From: Heritagella sp051881655
GTDB taxonomy: Bacteria > Bacillota > Clostridia > Oscillospirales > Acutalibacteraceae
Length of the DNA stretch: 8,406 bases
Direction: 5' to 3'
Assembly (NCBI GenBank): GCA_051881655.1
Contig: JBJEQH010000185.1
Span: forward strand, 1 to 8,406
Shown here: one piece after another, positions 1 to 6,680 of the stretch
Layout: each line of letters starts with the position of its first letter
Numbering within the stretch: the first letter of the stretch is position 1
Position numbers and translations under genes: made by a program
Notes under the pieces: generated by a model
What the model was told of the DNA's origin: nothing
Database searches by the model: none
Seen by the model: the letters and a program-made list of their open reading frames with translations, nothing else

Positions 1-318
1 GGTTTTGTCAAATCCGTTCCCCGCAGTATTGATGAAGCAGCCATTATGGATGGCTGCGGCCCGCTTCGCACTTTTTATCAAATCATTTTGCCGATGATGA
101 AGCCCATTGTGGTCGCTGTAGCCGTGCTGTCCACACTGACCATCTGGAACGATTCCACCATAGCCCGGATGCTTTTGTGGCGCGAAAAAACGCTGCCGCT
201 GTATGTCACATCCAGTTTTGCCGCTTGTGCGCTGATGATGATCCTCCCTCTGGCCGTTTATCTGTTCGGCCAGAAATATATGACAAAGGGCCTGTCCGTC
301 GGTGCCCTGAAGGATTGA
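1..318 (+). CDS. Carbohydrate ABC transporter permease, C-terminal part (5' end outside window)
   Basis: This is the C-terminal 105 residues of an inner-membrane permease of the MalG/AraQ type (binding-protein-dependent transport, PF00528), which passes a sugar or glycoside through the membrane using an ATPase partner. The reading frame is open from base 1. The EAA signature that docks on the ATPase is visible at residues 12-27 of the fragment (EAAIMDGCG, then an I-LP motif), followed by a hydrophobic segment near residues 35-52 and a last one near 76-94. The C-terminus YMTKGLSVGALKD is typical of the family end. The stretch between LPLYV and the last membrane segment looks about ten residues shorter than I expect for this family. 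The histidine kinase starts 5 nt after the stop, so the genes are probably co-transcribed. The family is clear; the substrate cannot be read. Confidence 0.9.
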   Translation, partial: GFVKSVPRSIDEAAIMDGCGPLRTFYQIILPMMKPIVVAVAVLSTLTIWNDSTIARMLLWREKTLPLYVTSSFAACALMMILPLAVYLFGQKYMTKGLSVGALKD

Positions 319-323
319 TTGCC

Positions 324-2174
324 ATGATGAAGCTGCCCCTTTTCCGCCGCCGCCCCCGCTCTCCGCACAGGAAGACCGGCGTACTCAGCGTCCGTTTTTT
401 CTGGTATATGGGATTGGTTCTGATCAGTATTACCGTGCTGCTGTCTGTTCTGGCCTATTTCTATCTGGCCAGCGGGGAGGAGCAGGAGAATAAGCGTGTG
501 ATGAAAATAATGGTGGGGCAGCTGTCTGCCTCTACCGAAAATACCATCCGTTCCATGGACCGCATTCTTGTCTCCTATGCGGCCAGTACCACCATGAAAA
601 ACCTGTTTGACACCCAGAGTGCCGATATGACCCAGGTGGAAAAGGGAAAGCGAATGATTGCCGCCCAGTCTTTTTTGGAAACGCTGACTCTTGCAAACGA
701 GGATATTTACAATATTGAGTATGTTTTGAATGATGGAGAATACTTTTCCACCTACAGCCGGTATATCTCCGGCGGGCAGATTGACGAGGCCGTGGAGATC
801 CTGTCTCAAACCGGTGATTGGTATGGCTTCCGGCTGATTACTCCCAGCTACAGCCAGTTTCAGGCCGGTATGGAGAGCCACACCATTTCCCTGGTGCGTC
901 TGCTGCATACCGATAATTCCGATGATCCGGTGGGATATGGAGTGATCAGCTTTAAGCAGAAAAGTTTCGGTGACTTGCTGACGCAGCTCATTCAGGAAAA
1001 TTTGAAGGGGGATCTGCCCGTAAAAGTCTGTATCTGCAGTGAGGATCTGGTATTCTTCCAGTCGGAAGAGCATCAGGGGGCAGAACAGCAGCTGCTGCAG
1101 ATGGCGCGGGGTGTTGAAGGAGAAGAGAGTGGAACAACCGAACTGAAAGGACGTCAGGTTCTGTACGAGATGCGGAGAAATGACTACGACGGTTTGGTAA
1201 CCATGGTGTATATGGATCTGTCCGAAGCACACGCCAGCACATGGAGTTATTTGCTGATTTTCATCGGATTGCTGTTGGTATTGGAAATTTTGGTTTTGTA
1301 TATCTGGTGGAGGCTTACCCACCGTCTGCTGACACCGGTGACCGATCTGTGCACCGTGATGGAGGGGGATTCCCCCACGCTGGCACAGGAACCGGATCAT
1401 ATGGAGCAGCGGCCAGAGGAGATTCAGGTTCTATACAAAACATACAACCGCATGATCGGAGAGATTATGGCCTGGCACGAGAGGGAGATCCGGTATCAGG
1501 AGAATATCAGCCGGCTGGAAAAAACCGCACTGTCCATGCAGATCAATCCCCATTATTTTTATAATGTTCTCAGCCTGATTAGTGCCAGGGCGGATACCGC
1601 CGAAGATCCTGTGATTTCCCGGATTTGTACCGATCTGGCCCAGACGATGCGGTACACCATTAAGGCGCCGGATATGGTTCCGCTGTCGGATGAAAAGAAA
1701 ATGGCGGAAAAGTACCTGCGCATTGTCTCGCTGATGTACGACCGCTCTTTCCGGGTCGATTGGCGTATTCCGGCGGAATATGCCAACTGGAAAGTGCCCA
1801 AGGTGGTTTTGCAGCCGCTGATTGAAAATGCCATGAATCACGGTGGACTCGTCAGCCGGGAGGACGCCCATCTGCAGATTTCCGTTTCAAAAGTGCCCAG
1901 TGGGCTGTGCCTGTGTGTGGCGGATAATGGATGCGGCATGGAGGAAAAACAGTGCTGGGAAATCAACCGCGCATGCCAACAGTCGCTGCGGGACTTTGTG
2001 GAGGAAGTTCATCCATCCCTGGGAATCCTCAGCGTGAATTTCCGGCTGAAATATCATTTTGGAGACCGGTGCCGGCTGCGCGTAGACAGCAGCCCCGGAA
2101 AGGGTACCACCATAACCATGCTGATTCCCGGGCAGGAAGAGGAGGAAACCGATGTGCACGGTATTGATTATTGA
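324..2174 (+). CDS. YesM-like sensor histidine kinase
   Basis: This is a membrane sensor kinase of the LytS/YesM class (His_kinase PF06580 plus HATPase_c) that autophosphorylates and passes phosphate to the regulator encoded next. The start at 324 has an AAGGA ribosome site 9 nt upstream; a second ATG follows at 327. The open frame extends back to 177, but that part overlaps the permease and is not used. The 616-residue protein has a basic N-terminus, membrane segment 1 (about 25-48), an extracytoplasmic sensor region (about 50-305), membrane segment 2 (about 307-331) and a HAMP-like linker. The phosphoacceptor His410 lies in QINPHYFYN, the N box at IEN (500-502), the G1 box at DNGCG (534-538) and the G2 box at GKGTT (592-596). 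All catalytic motifs look intact. The ligand is unknown; sugar sensing is inferred from the adjacent transporter. Confidence 0.93.
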   Translation: MMKLPLFRRRPRSPHRKTGVLSVRFFWYMGLVLISITVLLSVLAYFYLASGEEQENKRVMKIMVGQLSASTENTIRSMDRILVSYAASTTMKNLFDTQSADMTQVEKGKRMIAAQSFLETLTLANEDIYNIEYVLNDGEYFSTYSRYISGGQIDEAVEILSQTGDWYGFRLITPSYSQFQAGMESHTISLVRLLHTDNSDDPVGYGVISFKQKSFGDLLTQLIQENLKGDLPVKVCICSEDLVFFQSEEHQGAEQQLLQMARGVEGEESGTTELKGRQVLYEMRRNDYDGLVTMVYMDLSEAHASTWSYLLIFIGLLLVLEILVLYIWWRLTHRLLTPVTDLCTVMEGDSPTLAQEPDHMEQRPEEIQVLYKTYNRMIGEIMAWHEREIRYQENISRLEKTALSMQINPHYFYNVLSLISARADTAEDPVISRICTDLAQTMRYTIKAPDMVPLSDEKKMAEKYLRIVSLMYDRSFRVDWRIPAEYANWKVPKVVLQPLIENAMNHGGLVSREDAHLQISVSKVPSGLCLCVADNGCGMEEKQCWEINRACQQSLRDFVEEVHPSLGILSVNFRLKYHFGDRCRLRVDSSPGKGTTITMLIPGQEEEETDVHGIDY

Positions 2175-3741
2175 GGATGTGCCCCATGTCCGGCGGTTCC
2201 TGATCGGCCTGGTGCAGGAGTATGACCGTCCTGTCCAGATTCGGGAGGCTTCCAACGGAGTGGAGGCTGTGGAGATTATAAACAACACCGAAGTGGATTT
2301 GTTGATTACCGATCTTTTTATGCCATTTATGGATGGTTTTTCTTTCCTCGAAAAAGTGAGGGAAAAACGGTCGGATATCGAGACAATTATCATCAGCGCC
2401 TACGATGATTTTGAGTATGCCATGCGCGCCATTGAAATGCGGGTGAGCGCGTTTCTGCTCAAACCCGTCAGCCGGATGGATCTGTTCCGTGCGATGGATC
2501 GGGCGTTTCAGCGTATAGACGAAAAAAGAGGGAGCCAGGACCGTCTTTTGCAGCTGGAACAGCAGCTGCAGGAGGAACAGCGCAGCCGGGAACTGCGGGA
2601 AGTGTGTTTGGGGCAGCATCCGGAGAGCCGGCTGCTGTCTCAGGAAGAACGCTGGTATGTGCTGATTCTGCTGCGGTTCCGCCGTCCGGAGGAGACGGCG
2701 GATCGGAGACGGATCGGGCGGGTGCTGCAGCGGATGCGGGAAACCGAGAATTTCCGGGAGGAAATTCCGGATGTCTTTTCCACAGGGTATCAAGGGGAAT
2801 ATGCGGCGGTATTCGCAATGGAAGACCATCAGCACGACGCGGCTCTTTTTTTTACCGAGAATCTGCACAAAGACATGGAGCAGGAGGGAATTACCCTGTG
2901 GATGGCCCGGACCGAAAAACAGGGAACCTATCAGGTGCTTCCCCTTTTGACAGGCGAGGCCCACTTTTTGCTTCGATATCGCTTTTTACCGAAGGGAGAC
3001 ATCTATTTGTTCGATCATTCGATGGAAGAAAATCTTCTTTCCATTCGAGATATCGAACCGTTTGATCAGACCGAAGCACTGAATTCGCTGTGCCGTTTAT
3101 CCCTTTCTAACGAAGAGGAAATTGCGCCCGTATTTGACCGAATTTTCCAACAGTTTTTGGAAAAGAAGCCGGGGCTGTATTTGCTGACGGTTTTTTATGA
3201 GAAACTTCGGGATCTGTACTTTGCTCTGGCTCACATTATCGGGATCGAAAAACTGGAAAGCGGCAGCCTGTTTGAGATCTATCTGATGGAGAATTATGAG
3301 GATTTGGAGGATTTGAAACGGCAGGTCATCCGGGAATTCCGGCGACTGTTTCAGTTGACGGAGCAAACGCAGAATAACGCCAGCCGGGTGGTCAACTTCA
3401 TGAAACAGTATATCGAGGAGAACTGGGACCAGGAGGTAAAACTGCGGGACCTGGCCACCACCCTGTATATGAGCGAGGACTATATCGGGCGGCTGTTCAA
3501 AAACGAAACCGGAAAGGTCTTCTCCCAATATTTAACCGAAGTGCGCATGAATCACGCACTGTCTATGGTGCGGGATACCAATAAAAAGGTGACCGAGATT
3601 GCTCTGAGTACCGGATATAATTCCACCAGCAATTTTATCGCGGCTTTCCGCCGGACCTTTGGCGCTACCCCCATGGCTATGCGCGAACAGTATGCCGCCC
3701 AAAAGAAGGCATCCGGCGGCGATACAGTCGGAGAGGCATAA
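2152..3741 (+). CDS. YesN-like response regulator, receiver plus AraC-type DNA-binding domain
   Basis: This cytoplasmic transcription regulator is the partner of the preceding kinase. The start at 2152 lies inside the kinase gene (23-nt overlap) with GGAGG 6 nt upstream, which suggests translational coupling. Of 529 residues, about 1-120 form a receiver domain: acidic pocket Glu8/Asp9, phosphoacceptor Asp54 in LLITDLFMPFMDG, Ser82, and Lys104 in LLKP. Residues about 120-150 are strongly charged and Gln/Glu/Arg-rich, probably a coiled coil. Residues 150-410 are a linker I do not recognise, as is common in YesN proteins. Residues about 413-515 are two helix-turn-helix motifs of the AraC/XylS family, with LRDLATTLYMSEDYIGRLFK in the first and VTEIALSTGYNSTSNFIAAF in the second. 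It probably activates the transporter and downstream catabolic genes; its operator cannot be named from the sequence. Confidence 0.93.
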   Translation: MCTVLIIEDVPHVRRFLIGLVQEYDRPVQIREASNGVEAVEIINNTEVDLLITDLFMPFMDGFSFLEKVREKRSDIETIIISAYDDFEYAMRAIEMRVSAFLLKPVSRMDLFRAMDRAFQRIDEKRGSQDRLLQLEQQLQEEQRSRELREVCLGQHPESRLLSQEERWYVLILLRFRRPEETADRRRIGRVLQRMRETENFREEIPDVFSTGYQGEYAAVFAMEDHQHDAALFFTENLHKDMEQEGITLWMARTEKQGTYQVLPLLTGEAHFLLRYRFLPKGDIYLFDHSMEENLLSIRDIEPFDQTEALNSLCRLSLSNEEEIAPVFDRIFQQFLEKKPGLYLLTVFYEKLRDLYFALAHIIGIEKLESGSLFEIYLMENYEDLEDLKRQVIREFRRLFQLTEQTQNNASRVVNFMKQYIEENWDQEVKLRDLATTLYMSEDYIGRLFKNETGKVFSQYLTEVRMNHALSMVRDTNKKVTEIALSTGYNSTSNFIAAFRRTFGATPMAMREQYAAQKKASGGDTVGEA

Positions 3742-3750
3742 ACGTTTTGG

Positions 3751-3781
3751 AAAATACGGACGAAATATACGATCCGTTTTA
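3751..3781 (+). other. Weak dyad in the gap between the regulator and serine hydrolase genes
   Basis: AAATACGGA and TCCGTTT arms, with one bulged T, flank a 12-nt A/T-rich centre. The stem is short and the run of T after it is only 4, so it is at best a poor terminator. It could equally be part of a regulator site or chance. The hydrolase ribosome site begins shortly afterwards, at about 3785. Confidence 0.2.
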
Positions 3782-3801
3782 TATGAAAGGAAGGATTTTT
3801 T

Positions 3802-5226
3802 ATGAAAAGACTGCCCCGCGCCCTGCCCTGTGAGGTGGGTATCGAACCCCAGGCGATTTCCCGCTTTGTGGACCGCCTGAATCAGAATGGCTGCCATTCC
3901 GTGATGGTTCTGCGCCATAACAAAGTGGCGGCCGAGGGCTGGTGGGCCCCCCATTCCGAGGAGGAGAGCCATGTGCTGTACTCGCTGAGCAAGAGCTTCA
4001 CCAGTACGGCGGTGGGCTTTGCCATCCAGGAGGGATTGTTGACCGAGGAAGACCGCGTGCTCGATTTCTTCCCCGATCTGCTGCCCAGCGCTCCCTGTGC
4101 CAATATGGAAAAGCTGAAAATCCGCCACTTGCTGTGCATGGGCACCGGCCACGAGGAGGAACCCGCTATCCGTGATACGAAGGAATGGAGGAAGGAATTC
4201 CTCGCCTCATACATTCCCCGCGAGCCCGGTTCGCTGTTTCACTACAACAGCATGGCCACCTACATGCTCAGCGCTGTGGTACAAAAAGTGACAGGCCAAC
4301 GTGTATTGGATTATCTGAAGCCGCGTCTGTTCGCGCCGCTGGGGATCGACGCCCTGGACCTGCACTGGGAGCAGAGCCCCGAGGGCATTGACTGCGGCGG
4401 CTGGGGGCTGTTCCTGCGCACGGAGGATATCGCCAAAATGGGCACATTCCTGCTGAATAAAGGAAAGTGGGAGGGCGAACAGCTGCTCAATCCCCAGTGG
4501 ATTGAAAAGGCCGGATCGGCCCAGATCGACAACAGCTTCAATGTGGGCTGGTTGGATTGGCACCAGGGTTACGGGTATCAGTTCTGGATGTGCAGCGAAG
4601 AGGGCGTGTTCCGCGGCGACGGTGCCAGCGGTCAGTACTGCATCGTAATGCCCAAGCAGGATATGGTTATCGCCATGACGGCCGGTTTGGCGGGGATGAA
4701 CGTAAACCTGGAGGCCGTGTGGGATTGCCTGCTGCCCGGTGTGAAGGACGAGGTGGAAGCGGATGAAGACGCTCAGAAAGAGCTGGAGGCAAAGCTGATG
4801 GGCCTGCAGATCCCGCTGGCGGTGGGCGAAGCGGACGGCCCGGCGGTGGCTCTGTGTCACGGGAAGTCCTACTCCGTGGGTGAAAATGCCCTGGGAATCG
4901 ACCGCATTTCCTTCTCCATGGACGATGGCTGCGTGATCACCATTGCCCGCGGTCCTCAGGTTTTCTCGATCAAGGCGGACAACGGCGCGTGGCGAATGAA
5001 TTATCTGGACATCCCGGACTGGTGCAGCCGCGGGGGCACTTGTTTTGATAAGGTGGGCGGCGCCTGCTATGCGGTAAACGGGAATACGCTGGATGTAAAG
5101 CTGTGCTTTGTGCGCACAACGATCTGCATGAGCCTGCGCTTCCGGTTTACGGAAAACGGTTTTTATGCCGAAACGGACAGCCTGCCGAACCACGATACGC
5201 ATACCCTGGCGGGTGTGGTACTGTAA
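3802..5226 (+). CDS. Serine hydrolase, beta-lactamase/penicillin-binding-protein fold
   Basis: A 474-residue protein of the beta-lactamase superfamily (PF00144, which includes class C beta-lactamases, EstB-type esterases and D-aminopeptidases). The start has a strong AAAGGAAGGA site upstream. No signal peptide or membrane segment is seen, so it should be cytoplasmic. The nucleophile motif SxxK is Ser61-Leu-Ser-Lys64 in YSLSKSFTSTAVG. The second motif is the tyrosine at HYNS (Tyr148). At the place of the usual KTG/HxG motif is GDGASGQ (272-278), followed by the family-typical YCIVMPKQDMVIAMT. The catalytic domain occupies about 1-330. Residues about 335-474 look like a separate beta-rich domain. 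Because it sits in a sugar-transport locus beside an oxidoreductase, removal of an ester or acyl group from an imported compound is plausible, but this is inference; peptidase or lactonase activity cannot be excluded. Confidence 0.88.
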   Translation: MKRLPRALPCEVGIEPQAISRFVDRLNQNGCHSVMVLRHNKVAAEGWWAPHSEEESHVLYSLSKSFTSTAVGFAIQEGLLTEEDRVLDFFPDLLPSAPCANMEKLKIRHLLCMGTGHEEEPAIRDTKEWRKEFLASYIPREPGSLFHYNSMATYMLSAVVQKVTGQRVLDYLKPRLFAPLGIDALDLHWEQSPEGIDCGGWGLFLRTEDIAKMGTFLLNKGKWEGEQLLNPQWIEKAGSAQIDNSFNVGWLDWHQGYGYQFWMCSEEGVFRGDGASGQYCIVMPKQDMVIAMTAGLAGMNVNLEAVWDCLLPGVKDEVEADEDAQKELEAKLMGLQIPLAVGEADGPAVALCHGKSYSVGENALGIDRISFSMDDGCVITIARGPQVFSIKADNGAWRMNYLDIPDWCSRGGTCFDKVGGACYAVNGNTLDVKLCFVRTTICMSLRFRFTENGFYAETDSLPNHDTHTLAGVVL

Positions 5227-5239
5227 AGCGGCAGTCAGG

Positions 5240-5251
5240 TTGTCCGGACAA
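5240..5251. promoter_or_regulatory. Perfect 12-bp palindrome TTGTCCGGACAA, candidate operator
   Basis: The sequence is fully self-complementary and lies 13 nt after the hydrolase stop, well upstream of the oxidoreductase. It extends outward by one G-T wobble and one G-C pair. No run of T follows, so it is not an intrinsic terminator. The TTGT...ACAA form resembles operators of GntR-type or other dimeric repressors, but no such regulator is encoded in this window. Chance cannot be excluded for 12 bp. Confidence 0.3.
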
Positions 5252-5311
5252 TCAGAACCGACAAAAAACGTGAGAATATGTTTCTGTAAAAGTCGCTAAA
5301 ATACAAAAATA

Positions 5312-5347
5312 CACTCCCATTTCCATTTATCTATGGAAATGGGAGTG
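5312..5347 (-). terminator. Perfect 15-bp inverted repeat, terminator-like on the minus strand
   Basis: The arms CACTCCCATTTCCAT (5312-5326) and ATGGAAATGGGAGTG (5333-5347) pair perfectly around a 6-nt loop. On the plus strand no T run follows. Read on the minus strand, the stem is followed by TATTTTTGTATTTTA, which is the shape of an intrinsic terminator. There is no convincing minus-strand gene to terminate, so it may stop antisense transcription, act as an mRNA-stabilising or processing hairpin between the hydrolase and oxidoreductase genes, or be a protein-binding site. The structure is certain; its role is not. Confidence 0.5.
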
Positions 5348-5368
5348 CTATGCTATGGGGGAAGAAAC

Positions 5369-5382
5369 GGGGAATTGTCCCC
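5369..5382. other. Small dyad GGGGA-ATTG-TCCCC near the oxidoreductase ribosome site
   Basis: A 5-bp GC-rich stem with a 4-nt loop ends 9 nt before the GGAGG ribosome site. It may be a translational control hairpin or operator, or simply chance. It is listed because it is the third dyad in a 178-nt gap. Confidence 0.2.
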
Positions 5383-5404
5383 AGTGAGAACGGAGGAAAT
5401 TTGT

Positions 5405-6490
5405 ATGGAGAAAAAAGTAATTCGCGTAGGCAGCGTGGGTATCGGCAGCATTTCGCGCGGCGTGCATCTGCCCGGCATTGAAAAAAGCCCGGATCTGCAG
5501 CTGGTGGCGGTTTGCGATATCAATCCTGAGGCCTTGAAATATGCACAGGAGAAGTATGGCATTGACGAGGCCCACTGCTTTGCTGATTATCACGACCTGA
5601 TCAACTGCCCGGATGTGGATGCGGTGGATATCTCCACCCCCAACGATGTGCACTTTGAAATCGCCATGGCTGCGGTCGAGGCCGGCAAGCCGTTTGCGGT
5701 GGAAAAGCCCATGACCATGAACGCTGAGGAGGCCGACATTCTGGCCAAGGCCGCCGCGGAAAAGGGCGTACCGAATATGGTGTGCTTCTCCTACCGCTTT
5801 AAGGCCGCTGCCCGCTATGCCAAGGATCTGGTTGAAAAGGGAATGCTGGGCAAGATTTACCATGTGGATATGCAGTACTATCAGGCTTGGGGTCTGCCGT
5901 GGTGCAACACCCCGCTGGTGTGGCGTTTCCAGAAGGATCGCACCGGCACCGGTGCCCTGGGCGATCTGGGCAGCCATGCGCTGGATCTGGTCCGCTTTGT
6001 GACTGGCCAGGAGTACACCAAGCTGGTGGGCCATACGGGCAACTTCATTGGCGAGCGCGAGAAGCTGGATGGCAGCGGTATGGGTGTTTCCGATGTGGAT
6101 GATTTCTCGAACTACATGGCCGAGCTGTCGGACGGCGGCGCGGCGACGTTCCGCATCACCCGTTTTGCCACGGGCCGCGGCAACTTCCAGACCATGGAAG
6201 TGTACGGCAGTGAGGGTGCGCTGGAGTACCGCCTGGATCACTATGAGAACAATCCCACGGGTGAGGATGAGATCTACATCTGCATCAGCCGTGCCCATGC
6301 GGACAGCCACGTGTTTACAAAGCTGCCCATCCCCGAGAAATACAAGACCGACCAGATGCAGTCCTTCGCGGACATCATCAATGGCAAGGCCGATGGCCTG
6401 GCCGCGACGGTAAACGACGGCGCGATCAACATGCATGCCGTGGATGCCGTGGTGGATTCCGCTGAAAAGGGCGAGTGGATCCAGCTGTAA
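5405..6490 (+). CDS. Gfo/Idh/MocA-family NAD(P)-dependent oxidoreductase
   Basis: A cytoplasmic dehydrogenase of the Gfo/Idh/MocA family (inositol dehydrogenase, glucose-fructose oxidoreductase relatives), acting on a sugar, polyol or derivative. The start at 5405 has GGAGG 8 nt upstream. An in-frame ATG at 5333 lies in the arm of a hairpin without a ribosome site and was not chosen. The 361-residue length is normal. The Rossmann fingerprint GSVGIGSISRGVHLPGI is at residues 9-25, the nucleotide-binding domain runs to about 125, the family EKP motif has its key Lys101 (VEKPMTM), and GDLGSHALD carries His191 and Asp194, the usual active-site pair of the C-terminal domain. The conserved lysine, aspartate and histidine set suggests a working enzyme. 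Context suggests catabolism of the sugar handled by the upstream transporter. The exact substrate and cofactor (NAD or NADP) are not readable. Confidence 0.93.
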   Translation: MEKKVIRVGSVGIGSISRGVHLPGIEKSPDLQLVAVCDINPEALKYAQEKYGIDEAHCFADYHDLINCPDVDAVDISTPNDVHFEIAMAAVEAGKPFAVEKPMTMNAEEADILAKAAAEKGVPNMVCFSYRFKAAARYAKDLVEKGMLGKIYHVDMQYYQAWGLPWCNTPLVWRFQKDRTGTGALGDLGSHALDLVRFVTGQEYTKLVGHTGNFIGEREKLDGSGMGVSDVDDFSNYMAELSDGGAATFRITRFATGRGNFQTMEVYGSEGALEYRLDHYENNPTGEDEIYICISRAHADSHVFTKLPIPEKYKTDQMQSFADIINGKADGLAATVNDGAINMHAVDAVVDSAEKGEWIQL

Positions 6491-6524
6491 TTCTTTTGCG
6501 GATTTGGTTTATAAAACTTGTAGC

Positions 6525-6565
6525 AGGAGCGGCGGGAAAATGGTTTCCCTGCCGCTCCTTTTTAT
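6525..6565 (+). terminator. Strong rho-independent terminator after the oxidoreductase gene
   Basis: AGGAGCGGCGGGAAA pairs with TTTCCCTGCCGCTCCT, with one bulged T, around an ATGG loop, giving a 15-bp GC-rich stem followed by TTTTTATT. It lies 34 nt past the oxidoreductase stop and separates this block from the T-box unit. Confidence 0.93.
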
Positions 6566-6595
6566 TCCGGAGAACTCCAGGGACTTATGAATAAA

Positions 6596-6624
6596 TTGTG
6601 AATGTTCTGCTAAAAATGTATAAA
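6596..6624 (+). promoter_or_regulatory. Possible upstream sigma-A promoter
   Basis: TTGTGA (6596-6601), a 17-nt spacer and TATAAA (6619-6624) match sigma-A consensus at 4/6 and 5/6 in an A/T-rich stretch. It would give a start about 50 nt upstream of the stronger promoter. It may be a second start or merely A/T-rich background. Confidence 0.35.
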
Positions 6625-6645
6625 AGCTTTTGTCATATTTGTATA

Positions 6646-6674
6646 TTGACGATTTCTGTAATTCGAGGTACAAT
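6646..6674 (+). promoter_or_regulatory. Sigma-A promoter of the T-box/unknown gene/cstA unit
   Basis: TTGACG (6646-6651) and TACAAT (6669-6674) each match consensus at 5 of 6 positions with the ideal 17-nt spacer. The predicted start near 6681 falls exactly at the foot of the T-box Stem I, which supports both calls. Confidence 0.85.
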
Positions 6675-6680
6675 TACAAC

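Noticed and set aside
177..323. Upstream in-frame extension of the histidine kinase
   Set aside because: It would overlap the permease almost to its end in another frame; the ATG at 324 has its own ribosome site and gives a normal kinase N-terminus just before the first membrane segment.
258..1400. 380-codon minus-strand open frame across the permease and kinase genes
   Set aside because: It overlaps two clearly real plus-strand genes, has a Gln/His-rich composition typical of antisense shadows, and shows no domain.
2029..2964. 311-codon minus-strand open frame over the kinase/regulator junction
   Set aside because: It is antisense to the receiver domain and kinase G2 box, both well conserved; no motif is seen.
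4207..5202. 331-codon minus-strand open frame inside the serine hydrolase gene
   Set aside because: The translation shows no motif, and the plus-strand hydrolase has intact catalytic motifs and a strong ribosome site.
5355..5387. Short open frame (10 codons) between the hairpin and the oxidoreductase as a leader peptide
   Set aside because: No ribosome site precedes it and its codons show no regulatory repeat.
5333..5404. In-frame ATG giving a 24-residue extension of the oxidoreductase
   Set aside because: The ATG lies in the hairpin arm without a ribosome site, and the extension has no family similarity. GGAGG before 5405 fixes the start.
5348..6436. 362-codon minus-strand open frame antisense to the oxidoreductase, ending beside a minus-strand terminator-like hairpin
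   Set aside because: The plus-strand gene has all Gfo/Idh/MocA motifs and a good ribosome site. The minus frame gives a His/Ala/Val/Gly-rich protein with no recognisable motif, as expected of a codon-bias shadow. The hairpin itself is kept as a feature.
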